Shown in pieces: positions 28,301 through 35,480 of a DNA stretch of 64,000 nt. Position 1 is the stretch's first letter; each line of letters opens with the position of its first letter. A program made the position numbers and the translations under genes. Where the stretch lies: contig NZ_FNXE01000004.1 in NCBI RefSeq assembly GCF_900108395.1, positions 62,001-126,000 on the forward strand, given 5' to 3'. The notes under the pieces were generated by a model. That model was not told the DNA's origin and ran no database searches. It was given only the letters and a program-made list of their open reading frames with translations. The DNA comes from Paenimyroides marinum (GTDB lineage: Bacteria > Bacteroidota > Bacteroidia > Flavobacteriales > Flavobacteriaceae).

Positions 28301-28369
28301 GAACGCATACCAACTGCTTTACAAATCACAAAATCTGATGAAAACGGGAGTTTGATTGAAATCATTTAA
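25334..28369 (+). CDS. sbcC: SbcC (Rad50-like) ATPase subunit
   Basis: A 1011-residue SMC-like ATPase. Walker A is GTVGSGKSS (residues 35-43), the ABC signature LSGGQSF begins near residue 917 and Walker B FFFIDEGFGTQD lies near 947-958. Between them run two long coiled coils meeting at a zinc hook, C501-P-L-C504, about midway as expected. It provides the ATP-driven arms of the SbcCD nuclease. The length is normal for the family. No hairpin follows; the next gene begins 78 bp on. Confidence 0.95.
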   Translation: MIPIQLTIEGLYSYQKRQTIDFSNLINAGLFGIFGTVGSGKSSILEAITFALYGETERLNAKDKRAYNMMNLKSNSSYITFDFLNFEDKTFRITREYKRNSKRFEEIKPSTVILYKKMNNEWIPLNHTNLQEIIGLSYDNFKRTIIIPQGKFKEFIELGAKDRTQMMKEIFNLHKYDLYDKVSVLNSRNLTQLNQLEGKLSGFEEVSEEHIAFLQDQLTSEIEILHIKKTDFETISKKLQALENIKSDVELLLNKQNTFSELAQQKPEIERKNAELDLYEKVYKTFHQQLVDLEKTEKNIQSISIQAKDQESELNISETELSKISQKITELQPAFNQLPQKRLEEEDLKRIAENIYFESEIIELKSRSEKGSEKVNEVEENIETIRKIIKSADEEIIQLTKNQIDSAILISVGNWFIQQQNLLKNRQNQQEKIKGIQAEIAQISNELAAANVSVNNFENDVQLKKTTYNSQKNQLEEKRRNLEVQQKLSHFAHNLHNGEACPLCGALEHPAVIVLDDVTTNLEALQIESTHLDNQYNEWVDFAEKIRQKIQKLSLVEEQFLIEKNAVQTIENQLLNHQSQFIWSEFDPADFTDFEHKKNLSLQLNRQVDEKSKLITTQRQLLDAAQEKLEKFKKALAEFKLDEAKKTAQIKQNSANLKVLVSEDFRSFSVEEIQQKLNDLQLFNQKTETDFKLLTEQFNYLNNQISGQKASLHSIQKQLNDLNDEYEKLNVLFNQNLSHQNHTKEQVLEVINLKLDVDSTRKQVQDFMIAYKTLHNQIEELQEKLKNQAFSEEELQQQQKQFLTIKKQLEEATENVTKTKTEIQRLTTAFNQKKELLKQQEALRGRAENLKTLSNLFKAAGFVQYVSTIYLKQLCENANIRFRKMTRNQLHLQINETNDFEVVDYLNEGKTRSVKTLSGGQSFQVSLSLALALAESVQVHTKAGKNFFFIDEGFGTQDTESVNIVFETLNNLHKENRIVGIISHVEELKERIPTALQITKSDENGSLIEII

Positions 28370-28447
28370 CTTCTTATTCAAACCATAATATTTTAAAAAC
28401 CATAAGTTTACAAAACAGCGGTAATTTCGGAAAAACATTGTTTCAAT

Positions 28448-29269
28448 ATGAAGAGAAAAGTAGAAATTGCCGTTATTTCGGACACGCATTTAGGAACGTA
28501 TGGTTGCAAGGCTAAAGAATTATTGAGCTATTTACGATCCATTGAACCTGACCGACTGATTTTAAACGGAGATTTTATAGATATTTGGCAATTCAAGAAA
28601 AGTTATTTTCCCGAAAGCCACCTCGAAATTATAAAGTACATTTTAAATCTTTCGCTAACCAATTGTCAGGTGATTTATTTAACGGGAAATCATGATGAAT
28701 TTTTAAGAAAATTTTCGCCGATGACCTTTGGAAAAATTCAATTGGCAGATAAGTATATTTTTGAATTAGACGAAAAAAAAGTCTGGACTTTTCACGGCGA
28801 TGTATTCGACTCTTCGGTTCAACATTCAAAATGGATTGCTAAGCTGGGTGGTATCGGGTACGATTATCTGATCCGCATCAACAATCTTTCTAACTGGATT
28901 TTGGGTAAACTGGGGCGCGAGAAATATTCCTTTTCAAAGAAAATCAAAAACAACATCAAAAAAGCTGTTAAATTTATCGGCGATTTTGAACGTACCGCAT
29001 CAGAACTTGCTATTGAAAACAACTTTGATTACGTTATCTGCGGGCACATTCACCAGCCACAAATAAGAGAGGTTTCTACTTCAAAAGGCAGCTGTATGTA
29101 CTTAAATTCGGGCGACTGGATTGAAAATCTTACGGCTTTGGAATACAATAAAGGCTCTTGGGAAATTTATCATTACGAGAATGATTTGCTACTGGATTTA
29201 ATAACCGATCTACCTGAACCAATCAAAGTTCCTGAAGAATACAAAGAAATTGACGTTTTTTTCAAATGA
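28448..29269 (+). CDS. Metallophosphoesterase, UDP-2,3-diacylglucosamine pyrophosphatase-like
   Basis: A 273-residue calcineurin-fold protein with VISDTHLGTYG (D12, H14), LNGDFIDIW, LTGNHDEFL, FHGDVFD and VICGHIHQP, i.e. the complete two-metal site. It belongs to the LpxH-like group but differs from the second member in this window (49727), which carries the more usual LpxH wording. It overlaps the downstream glycosyltransferase by 4 bp (ATGA), so the two act together, perhaps on a glycolipid or cell-wall intermediate; substrate unknown. Confidence 0.85.
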   Translation: MKRKVEIAVISDTHLGTYGCKAKELLSYLRSIEPDRLILNGDFIDIWQFKKSYFPESHLEIIKYILNLSLTNCQVIYLTGNHDEFLRKFSPMTFGKIQLADKYIFELDEKKVWTFHGDVFDSSVQHSKWIAKLGGIGYDYLIRINNLSNWILGKLGREKYSFSKKIKNNIKKAVKFIGDFERTASELAIENNFDYVICGHIHQPQIREVSTSKGSCMYLNSGDWIENLTALEYNKGSWEIYHYENDLLLDLITDLPEPIKVPEEYKEIDVFFK

Positions 29270-30240
29270 AAATCTTATACGCATTACAGGCAACGGGCAA
29301 CGGACACATTGCCCGTGCCAATGTTTTAGTACCAAAATTAAAAGAAAAAGCCAATGTTGATGTTGATGTTTTTATTTCAGGACAAAATGCCCAATTAAAA
29401 TTCAGCGAAAATGCTGTGTACAATAAAGGTTTGTCTTTATTTTATTCAGAAAACGGCGGATTGAATTACGGAAAAATCTTTCGTAAAAATTCTCTTTTTC
29501 AGTTTTTAAAATCGGTTAAAAACCTACCTCTAAACCAATACGATTTAATAATTAACGACTATGAACCTGTAACAGCTTATGCTGCCAAATTACAAAATAA
29601 GAAAATCATAGGGTTAAGCCATCAATCAGCTGTGTTGCACAAATTGGCTCCAAAACCCGATAAAAATTACCGGTTCAGTAAATTTGTGTTAAAGAAATAT
29701 GCCCCGGTTGATACCTCGTTAGGATTTCATTTTACAAAATACGATGAGAACACCTTTCATCCGGTTATTCGCGAATCAATTAAAAAACTCAATTGCGAAA
29801 AAGAAGATTATTTTTTGGTTTATTTGCCAAGTTATAAAAATGCCGAAATTTACAAGGTGCTTTCGCAGTTAAAACAAGCTGACTGGATTATTTTTTCGCC
29901 TTTTAGCAACATTTCCAAAAAACAAGGCAACTGTACGTTTTTCCCTATTGACGAGCGTTTATTTATTTCATATCTGGCAACAGCAAAAGGCGTTTTATGT
30001 GGTGCCGGTTTTGAATTTCCTGCCGAAGTTCTGTATTTAAAAAAAATGCTCTACATTATTCCCATTAAAGGACAATTTGAACAACACTGCAATTATCTGG
30101 CACTGAAACAACTGGGCGTAATGGGCTCTGAAGATTTTAACGATACGAAACTGAAACACTGGATGGAATCAAACCACATAACGGAAGTTTCTTTTACTGA
30201 TGATACCGACGAAGTAATTGATCGGGTTTTTAAAATTTAG
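29266..30240 (+). CDS. Glycosyltransferase, GT-B fold (MJ1255-like)
   Basis: A 324-residue protein starting MKILYALQATGNGHIARANV, the N-terminal glycine-rich turn of MurG/GT28-like transferases, with a C-terminal nucleotide-sugar side containing VLCGAGFEFPAEVLYLKKM and a GQFEQHCN stretch like the NAD/UDP-sugar glutamate-glutamine motif. This wording matches the MJ1255-type family. It is translationally coupled to the preceding metallophosphoesterase and followed by a strong terminator. Donor and acceptor are unknown. Confidence 0.82.
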   Translation: MKILYALQATGNGHIARANVLVPKLKEKANVDVDVFISGQNAQLKFSENAVYNKGLSLFYSENGGLNYGKIFRKNSLFQFLKSVKNLPLNQYDLIINDYEPVTAYAAKLQNKKIIGLSHQSAVLHKLAPKPDKNYRFSKFVLKKYAPVDTSLGFHFTKYDENTFHPVIRESIKKLNCEKEDYFLVYLPSYKNAEIYKVLSQLKQADWIIFSPFSNISKKQGNCTFFPIDERLFISYLATAKGVLCGAGFEFPAEVLYLKKMLYIIPIKGQFEQHCNYLALKQLGVMGSEDFNDTKLKHWMESNHITEVSFTDDTDEVIDRVFKI

Positions 30241-30245
30241 TTCAT

Positions 30246-30272
30246 AAAAAAACCGACTAAAGTCGGTTTTAA
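30246..30272. terminator. Bidirectional terminator between convergent operons
   Basis: A 9-10 bp stem AAAACCGACT / AGTCGGTTTT with a tiny loop; T runs follow on the plus strand (4) and on the minus strand (7). It ends both the metallophosphoesterase-glycosyltransferase operon and the minus-strand surface operon. Confidence 0.85.
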
Positions 30273-30283
30273 ATAGTTTAAAA

Positions 30284-30418
30284 TTATTTGTCCTTTTTTT
30301 TCTTATAATCGTTTTTGTTTTCTTTTTCAATTTTTTCTATTGTTTTAAAGACGTTAATTTTTATAGAAGCAGGAAGCGGCTTTTCACAAGCCTTTCCTGC
30401 TTTTTTAAAATTATTCAT
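30284..30418 (-). CDS. Putative 44-residue basic peptide after the ompA-like gene
   Basis: Starts 5 bases after the stop of the OmpA-like gene and ends 11 bases before the bidirectional terminator, so it would be the last gene of the surface operon. The 44 residues begin MNNFKKAGKACEKPLPASIK and end in a lysine-rich helix (NKNDYKKKKDK). No family recognised. Against it: the coding stretch contains a hairpin that reads as a terminator on the plus strand, and A-rich DNA yields such frames by chance. Confidence 0.35.
   Translation of the reverse strand: MNNFKKAGKACEKPLPASIKINVFKTIEKIEKENKNDYKKKKDK
30368..30406 (+). terminator. Possible second plus-strand terminator
   Basis: AGCAGGAA / TTCCTGCT plus an inner GGCTT / AAGCC stem, separated by a small internal loop, followed by six T residues on the plus strand. 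On the minus strand no T run follows. It could be a back-up stop for read-through from the plus operon; it lies inside the putative 44-residue minus-strand frame. Confidence 0.45.
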
Positions 30419-30423
30419 CGGCA

Positions 30424-32442
30424 TTACAATTCTAATACAATAAATTCTGATCTACGGTTTTCTTCATGTTGCTCATCTGAACATTTAGCACCGTTTACAC
30501 ATTTGTTAACTAATTGTGTTTCGCCATAACCTTTGTAAATAATACGGGAAGACTCTATGCCCTGAGAAATCATCCATTCAGCAGTTGATTTTGCACGACG
30601 CTCTGATAATTTCAGGTTATAGCTGTCTGATCCGCGGCTATCGGTATGTGAACGTACATCGATTTTCATTCTCGGGTAATCTCTCAGTACTTCAACTACT
30701 TTTGCCAACTCTACTGCCGCATCCGGACGGATGTTGTCTTTATCGTAATCAAAATAAATCGGATTTAATTTTAACACTTTAAACAAGTCATCGTTTTTCT
30801 TCACTTCTACTTTTTTACGTTCTAACACAATGGTTTTAGTAGTAGTTCCGGTTTTAGTATCTAAAGTAACTGTTTCTTCTTGCGTAATATAATCGTCTTT
30901 TTCAATTTTTAAACGATACATTTCACCGCATTCGTATTTTGTATTAAACGAATAGGCATCGTCTTTATACTGATTTGTCCAGCCTTTTTCATTGTATAAT
31001 TTATCATACAGTGTAACCGTGGCGTCGGTAATAATGTTTCTTGTTTTATTATCAACCACCACCACATTTAGATTTTGAATACACTCCAAAGGCAACATAC
31101 GGGTTTCTAAGAAACTGTATATATCATCGTTTCCAACGCCACCTTCACGATTAGAGGAGAAAAATCCTTCTTTGGTTTTAAAATCGATAAAATAAGCAAA
31201 ATCGTCTGCATTAGAGTTCACAGGATCTCCCAAATTATGGATTTCGCTGTAACTACCGTCATCTTTCAATTTCACTCCGTACACATCTAAACCTCCTAAA
31301 CCAACACGACCATCGCTTGAGAAGTATAATTCGTTGTTATCATTTACAAACGGAAATGTTTCACGGGCTTCGGTATTGATTTCGGCTCCCAGGTTTTGTG
31401 GAACACCATACACTTCGCCGCTAACGCTTACTTTCCATAAATCGGATGCACCATATCCACCCGGACGATCGGATGCAAAATACAATGTGCGTTCATCTTT
31501 ACTTAAAGCCGGGTGTGCTGTACTGAAATCGTCACCATTAATTGGCAATTCGCGAACGTTTTGCCAGCTGTTGTTTACCCAATCTGCTTTGTAAATTTTT
31601 AACCTTGTATTTTTATCAGCGTCATATCCACGGTTTCCGTTTGACATGTTGTTGCGGGTAAAGTACATGGTTTGTCCGTCTTTTGTTACAACTGCCGACG
31701 ATTCGTTTAAAATACTTTTTACATCGCCTTTAATACGTTTTGCTTTTGGTTGTTTACGCAACGTATCGGTTTCGGTTGGCAATTGATAATTATACAAACT
31801 TGTAAAAGCCGCCCCTGTCCACGTATGGATTTTTTTTGCAAAATTCCCGGTATCTCTGGCACTGGTGAAGTACAAGTTGCCATCGTGAACAAAGCCTCCG
31901 TAATCGGCAAACTGCGTATTGATTGACAAATTGGTTAATTTATCATATCTGCCCGAGTTTTCCTGAATTTGTTTTTGCAAATCAGCTTCGTTCGCTCTGA
32001 TTTTTGCTATTTGGGTTTGATTTCCCACTTTGTTTACAAACTGATTATAATACGATTTTGCTTCGGCATCATATCCCATGTTTTGCAACGTTTGTGCATA
32101 ACGGTAATAGTACTCCGGTGCTATTTCTACCGGAATGATTTCTCTGGTACCATTTTCTTCCGATATGATTTCCTGTGGTTCAATTTCTGTAAACAAACGT
32201 TGGTAATGTTTGTAAGCATTTGTGTAATCGGCATTAAAATAATAAGCGTTTCCTAAATTTTGAAATAGCTCTTGACTGACAAATCCGCGTTTATCTATTT
32301 TTTCATAAATTTCCAACGCATCTACGTACGCCCACTGATCATATTTTTTGTCGGCTTTTTTCAAACCTGCCTGTGCCTGTGCCGTGGTATTCCCTAAAAA
32401 TAAGAAGGATGCCAGGGCTATTAGTGATAATCCTTTTTTCAT
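30424..32442 (-). CDS. OmpA-family protein with TPR, PD40 propeller and regulatory-like domain (PorE-like architecture)
   Basis: A 672-residue exported protein: signal peptide (near TTAQAQ), TPR-like region (about 25-150), PD40/WD40-like beta-propeller (about 160-450, e.g. HPALSKDERTLYFASDRPGG), a carboxypeptidase-regulatory/CNA-B-like domain (about 455-535) and an OmpA peptidoglycan-binding domain (about 550-672: VRSHTDSRGSDSYNLKLSER). This four-part layout is that of PorE and of the OmpA proteins encoded beside PorP/SprF genes in flavobacteria; it anchors T9SS-associated complexes to peptidoglycan. It follows the PorP/SprF-like gene by 11 bp on the same strand, so a working pair is inferred. 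Confidence 0.88.
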   Translation of the reverse strand: MKKGLSLIALASFLFLGNTTAQAQAGLKKADKKYDQWAYVDALEIYEKIDKRGFVSQELFQNLGNAYYFNADYTNAYKHYQRLFTEIEPQEIISEENGTREIIPVEIAPEYYYRYAQTLQNMGYDAEAKSYYNQFVNKVGNQTQIAKIRANEADLQKQIQENSGRYDKLTNLSINTQFADYGGFVHDGNLYFTSARDTGNFAKKIHTWTGAAFTSLYNYQLPTETDTLRKQPKAKRIKGDVKSILNESSAVVTKDGQTMYFTRNNMSNGNRGYDADKNTRLKIYKADWVNNSWQNVRELPINGDDFSTAHPALSKDERTLYFASDRPGGYGASDLWKVSVSGEVYGVPQNLGAEINTEARETFPFVNDNNELYFSSDGRVGLGGLDVYGVKLKDDGSYSEIHNLGDPVNSNADDFAYFIDFKTKEGFFSSNREGGVGNDDIYSFLETRMLPLECIQNLNVVVVDNKTRNIITDATVTLYDKLYNEKGWTNQYKDDAYSFNTKYECGEMYRLKIEKDDYITQEETVTLDTKTGTTTKTIVLERKKVEVKKNDDLFKVLKLNPIYFDYDKDNIRPDAAVELAKVVEVLRDYPRMKIDVRSHTDSRGSDSYNLKLSERRAKSTAEWMISQGIESSRIIYKGYGETQLVNKCVNGAKCSDEQHEENRRSEFIVLEL

Positions 32443-32453
32443 GTCCTTTAATT

Positions 32454-33374
32454 TTAGAAGAAACGCGGCGAGTTCACGCGGCGGTACTTGTTAAACAATT
32501 CAAATCGTAAGAAAACTTCGTGTGATCCGTTAGAATAGTTTGCCAATTTAGTGGTTTCGCCATCGTAACTATATCCTATAAACAAGCCATCGGTTATCTG
32601 GAATCCTACCAATCCGCTCCACGCTGCATCTAAACGATAAGCTCCACCAACAGTAAATCTATCATGTATTAAGAAGTTCGCTGTAATATCTGCCTGCAAT
32701 GGTGCACCATTTACTGCTTTTAATAAAAAGGCAGGTTTAAACTTTAAGGTTGGGTTAATTTCTATCACATGACCTCCCATAAAGTAAAAGTGCATTTTTT
32801 GCTGCATGGTACTTTGAATGTTATCATCGTAACGAGTGGTGGTCAGGAAATTGGGTGCCGATAAACCTAAATACGTTCTTTCGTTATGCCAATAAACTCC
32901 AGCTCCGATATTTGGTGTGAACTGGCTTTGAATATCTGATTGGAAATTGGGATCATTAGGGTTATAAGTCAGTAATTTTGAATATTCAACATTCAGTAAA
33001 TTAGCAGAACCTTTTAAACCAAATGATAATTTACTTCCGCGATCATTCAAATCAATGGTATAGGATAAATCTACGCTTATCGTATTTTCGTCCATAACAC
33101 CAACAGCATCATTTAAAAAGCTTACCCCTAACCCCAGTTTGCTGTTGCCTAACGGCGTGTTAACAGAAAACGCATTGGTTGTTGGTGCACCGTCTAATCC
33201 TGCCCATTGCGTACGGTGTAAGCCAAAGATGCTTAAAGAACCTCTGCTACCAGCATACGCCGGGTTGATATTTATGGTGTTATACATATACTGCGTGAAT
33301 TGCGCGTCTTGTTGTGCATTGGCTGAGAAGCTTACTAAAGCTAGCAAAGCCATTAAGATTTTTGCTTTTTTCAT
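32454..33374 (-). CDS. PorP/SprF-family outer-membrane protein
   Basis: A 306-residue predicted beta-barrel: signal peptide (cleavage near ANAQ), then the family opening QDAQFTQYMYNTININPAYA, AGSRG and repeated amphipathic strands ending in an aromatic C-terminus (VNSPRFF). PorP/SprF proteins are T9SS-linked; SprF is needed for export or attachment of the type B-domain adhesin SprB. Here it sits 11 bp behind a gene with a type B sorting domain and 11 bp ahead of the OmpA-like gene, so it probably serves that protein. Confidence 0.9.
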   Translation of the reverse strand: MKKAKILMALLALVSFSANAQQDAQFTQYMYNTININPAYAGSRGSLSIFGLHRTQWAGLDGAPTTNAFSVNTPLGNSKLGLGVSFLNDAVGVMDENTISVDLSYTIDLNDRGSKLSFGLKGSANLLNVEYSKLLTYNPNDPNFQSDIQSQFTPNIGAGVYWHNERTYLGLSAPNFLTTTRYDDNIQSTMQQKMHFYFMGGHVIEINPTLKFKPAFLLKAVNGAPLQADITANFLIHDRFTVGGAYRLDAAWSGLVGFQITDGLFIGYSYDGETTKLANYSNGSHEVFLRFELFNKYRRVNSPRFF

Positions 33375-33385
33375 TGCTTCTCAGT

Positions 33386-34648
33386 TTAATTATTGTTTTC
33401 TAAATGAAGGAATCCTACTTTTTTAACCCATTGGTTTTGTCCGTCGCGGTCGTATAAATATTCCACCACATAATAGTACGTTCCTGTTGGTAATTTTTCA
33501 CCAGAACCTACAACACCTACACCTTCTGCGACACCTTTAAAAACGTTGCCTTTGCTGTCATAACTTGTGGTTTCATACACCTTTCGTCCCCAACGATTGT
33601 AAATGGCCACGCTGTTGTTCGCAAAATAATTTATGTTATCAATAATGAAATAATCATTTATACCGTCTCCATCAGGAGTAACTCCTTGATAAATAACCAC
33701 ATCACCAGGATTAAGAAATTTTTCTTTGATTTTTCCCAAAGTAAAAATTCCAAAACCTTCTACCTCAACAGGAGAGGTTACTGTTTGGTTACCCATATCT
33801 ACGATTCCACCTTCATCAACCCAAAGGTTTTGATTGGCATCCCAACGTACAATGTGTAAATCATTGCTACCTCTGAATTCTGCAGGTGTGGTTTGATCGT
33901 GCCAGGAAAGCGTTACTATTACCGAACCATTGGCTCCGCTTGCTTGTTCAATAGTCCAATATTCTTTATTGTCAACTACCTCTATAATCCCAGTACGGTC
34001 TTTATGCGGATATTTTTCATTGGTATCTTCCTGAAAATATTCACCTTGGTATAAATGGGTTTCGTTTGCAGGAGCTGAGATCCCTGCCAAACGATAATAC
34101 CCCGATTTACCGATTGGAAAAACAAAGGCATTATTTCCCTGTTTTTCTACCATACCTTCGGCATAACTTTTATCAGAGGCGTTCATTTGTGATGCTCCGT
34201 TTCCAAAAAGCATTTTTCCACCAGCATCTTTATTGATTTTTACGATACCGTTTCTAAAATTCCCGGTTCCGTTGATAATCATATCGCTATTCAAATTGAA
34301 TGGATATTGAGTGGCCGTATTGTGAAACAACACGTCAAAATGTTTTGATGGCTGCGAACCTGATATCAACTGCAACTGATTGCCTTGAAATACTGTGTAA
34401 CCCGTTGTTTGATTAGTGGTATGTGTAAACAAACCATCGTTGTTATAGTTTTTATAGAACTGGAATTCACCGTCGTTAAAAACTACTCCTGATGCTGTGT
34501 TATCAAAATCGAACTGTGTAGAAACCAAGGTATTGGGCAATATGTACAACTGTCCTTGATTGACCGTTACAGGTTCTACGGTTTGCGCATAGGCCACCGA
34601 ACCTAAACTTAGAAACAGTAAACGGATATTTATAAATATCTTTTTCAT
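33386..34648 (-). CDS. Surface protein with T9SS type B (gliding-motility-type) sorting domain
   Basis: A 420-residue protein. The frame reaches 34681, but the ATG at 34648 begins the signal peptide (MKKIFINIRLLFLSLGSVAY, cleavage near YAQ). The N-terminal 300 residues are beta-rich with no family I recognise. The last 100 residues are the gliding-motility-associated C-terminal domain: VIYQGVTPDGDGINDYFIID, NNSVAIYNRWGRKVYETTSY and PTGTYYYVVEYLYD. Proteins with this domain are exported by T9SS and attached at the surface with SprF-type partners. It may be the anchoring or capping member of the surface locus. Confidence 0.87.
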   Translation of the reverse strand: MKKIFINIRLLFLSLGSVAYAQTVEPVTVNQGQLYILPNTLVSTQFDFDNTASGVVFNDGEFQFYKNYNNDGLFTHTTNQTTGYTVFQGNQLQLISGSQPSKHFDVLFHNTATQYPFNLNSDMIINGTGNFRNGIVKINKDAGGKMLFGNGASQMNASDKSYAEGMVEKQGNNAFVFPIGKSGYYRLAGISAPANETHLYQGEYFQEDTNEKYPHKDRTGIIEVVDNKEYWTIEQASGANGSVIVTLSWHDQTTPAEFRGSNDLHIVRWDANQNLWVDEGGIVDMGNQTVTSPVEVEGFGIFTLGKIKEKFLNPGDVVIYQGVTPDGDGINDYFIIDNINYFANNSVAIYNRWGRKVYETTSYDSKGNVFKGVAEGVGVVGSGEKLPTGTYYYVVEYLYDRDGQNQWVKKVGFLHLENNN

Positions 34649-34756
34649 AGTCTTTAATTTTTTAAGTGAAACTAAAAGCACAAGGCAACCTATGTTAAAT
34701 TATTTTTGTGATATTTTATGCATAATTCGCCTTTTTACAAACATTCTGTGAGCTTG

Positions 34757-35371
34757 TTATTTCACTACAAATACTATATTTATCAAAGTACAATCTGTAG
34801 CCGCTGCGGTTACATCGTACGTCATTACGCCTTGATCATTGATTGTAATGTTTGAGAATACGTTTGAGTCATAATCGGTAATGATATAATACAAATCGGT
34901 AGGGTCGTCGAAATAAGGAATCCCACTTGTTGGAGCTCCCGGACTTACTACGTGATTTGGATTTGTTAGAGCAAACTGTGCTTTGTACTCTTCATACAGA
35001 TTTTTGGTTTGCCCCGTTGCATCTGCTGAAGTATCAAAGGTAATAGACGGCATATAGAAAAATTTCACTGCCTTGTTGTCTGTCGTTACCATTTGCTGCC
35101 ATTTGGTTCCGTCGTTATAATAAAAACCAGGCACTACATCGTTTGCTGTGGCAGTGTTGTAAACGGTCATTCCCGCAACGTGTGCCAATAGTGGTGCAGC
35201 CTCTGTTGTTTCTTCTAATGCTAAACGCGGCAATAACATCCCCTTGTTTGTAGCTTCAACATCTAACATGGCATTTGCATTGGGTGTACCATCTGTACCA
35301 CCTATTTTTACTTGTGCAGATGCTACCGCACTAAGTAATATTACTGATAAAAGGATAATTTTTTTGTTCAT
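34757..35371 (-). CDS. Secreted protein with 'NKGxLxPR' N-terminal domain (short form)
   Basis: A 204-residue exported protein (signal to ASAQ). Its first 100 residues share a pattern with the gene at 35481: QVKIG, LDVEATNKGMLLPRLALEET, TVYNTAT, VVPGFYYNDGTKWQQMV. This motif is widespread in Bacteroidota surface proteins of unknown function. The C-terminal half (FNITINDQGVMTYDV-like strands) is beta-rich. No T9SS sorting domain is present. Same strand and locus as the type B-domain protein, separated from it by 108 bp. Confidence 0.75.
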   Translation of the reverse strand: MNKKIILLSVILLSAVASAQVKIGGTDGTPNANAMLDVEATNKGMLLPRLALEETTEAAPLLAHVAGMTVYNTATANDVVPGFYYNDGTKWQQMVTTDNKAVKFFYMPSITFDTSADATGQTKNLYEEYKAQFALTNPNHVVSPGAPTSGIPYFDDPTDLYYIITDYDSNVFSNITINDQGVMTYDVTAAATDCTLINIVFVVK

Positions 35372-35434
35372 AGTTTTATTTTTATTATTCTTTTTTTCGT
35401 TTCTTTCTAAAAAGAGTTATTTCTTTATTGGATT

Positions 35435-35467
35435 TAAAAGCCTTTCTCTAAAAAGAGAAGGCTTTTA
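35435..35467 (-). terminator. Hairpin after the 640-residue gene
   Basis: AAAAGCCTT(T)CTCT / AGAGAAGGCTTTT with a one-base bulge and an AAAA loop, 14 bases beyond the minus-strand stop at 35481. The T run on the minus strand is only four long, so it may attenuate rather than stop transcription into the downstream surface genes. Confidence 0.6.
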
Positions 35468-35480
35468 TAATCTATTTGAA

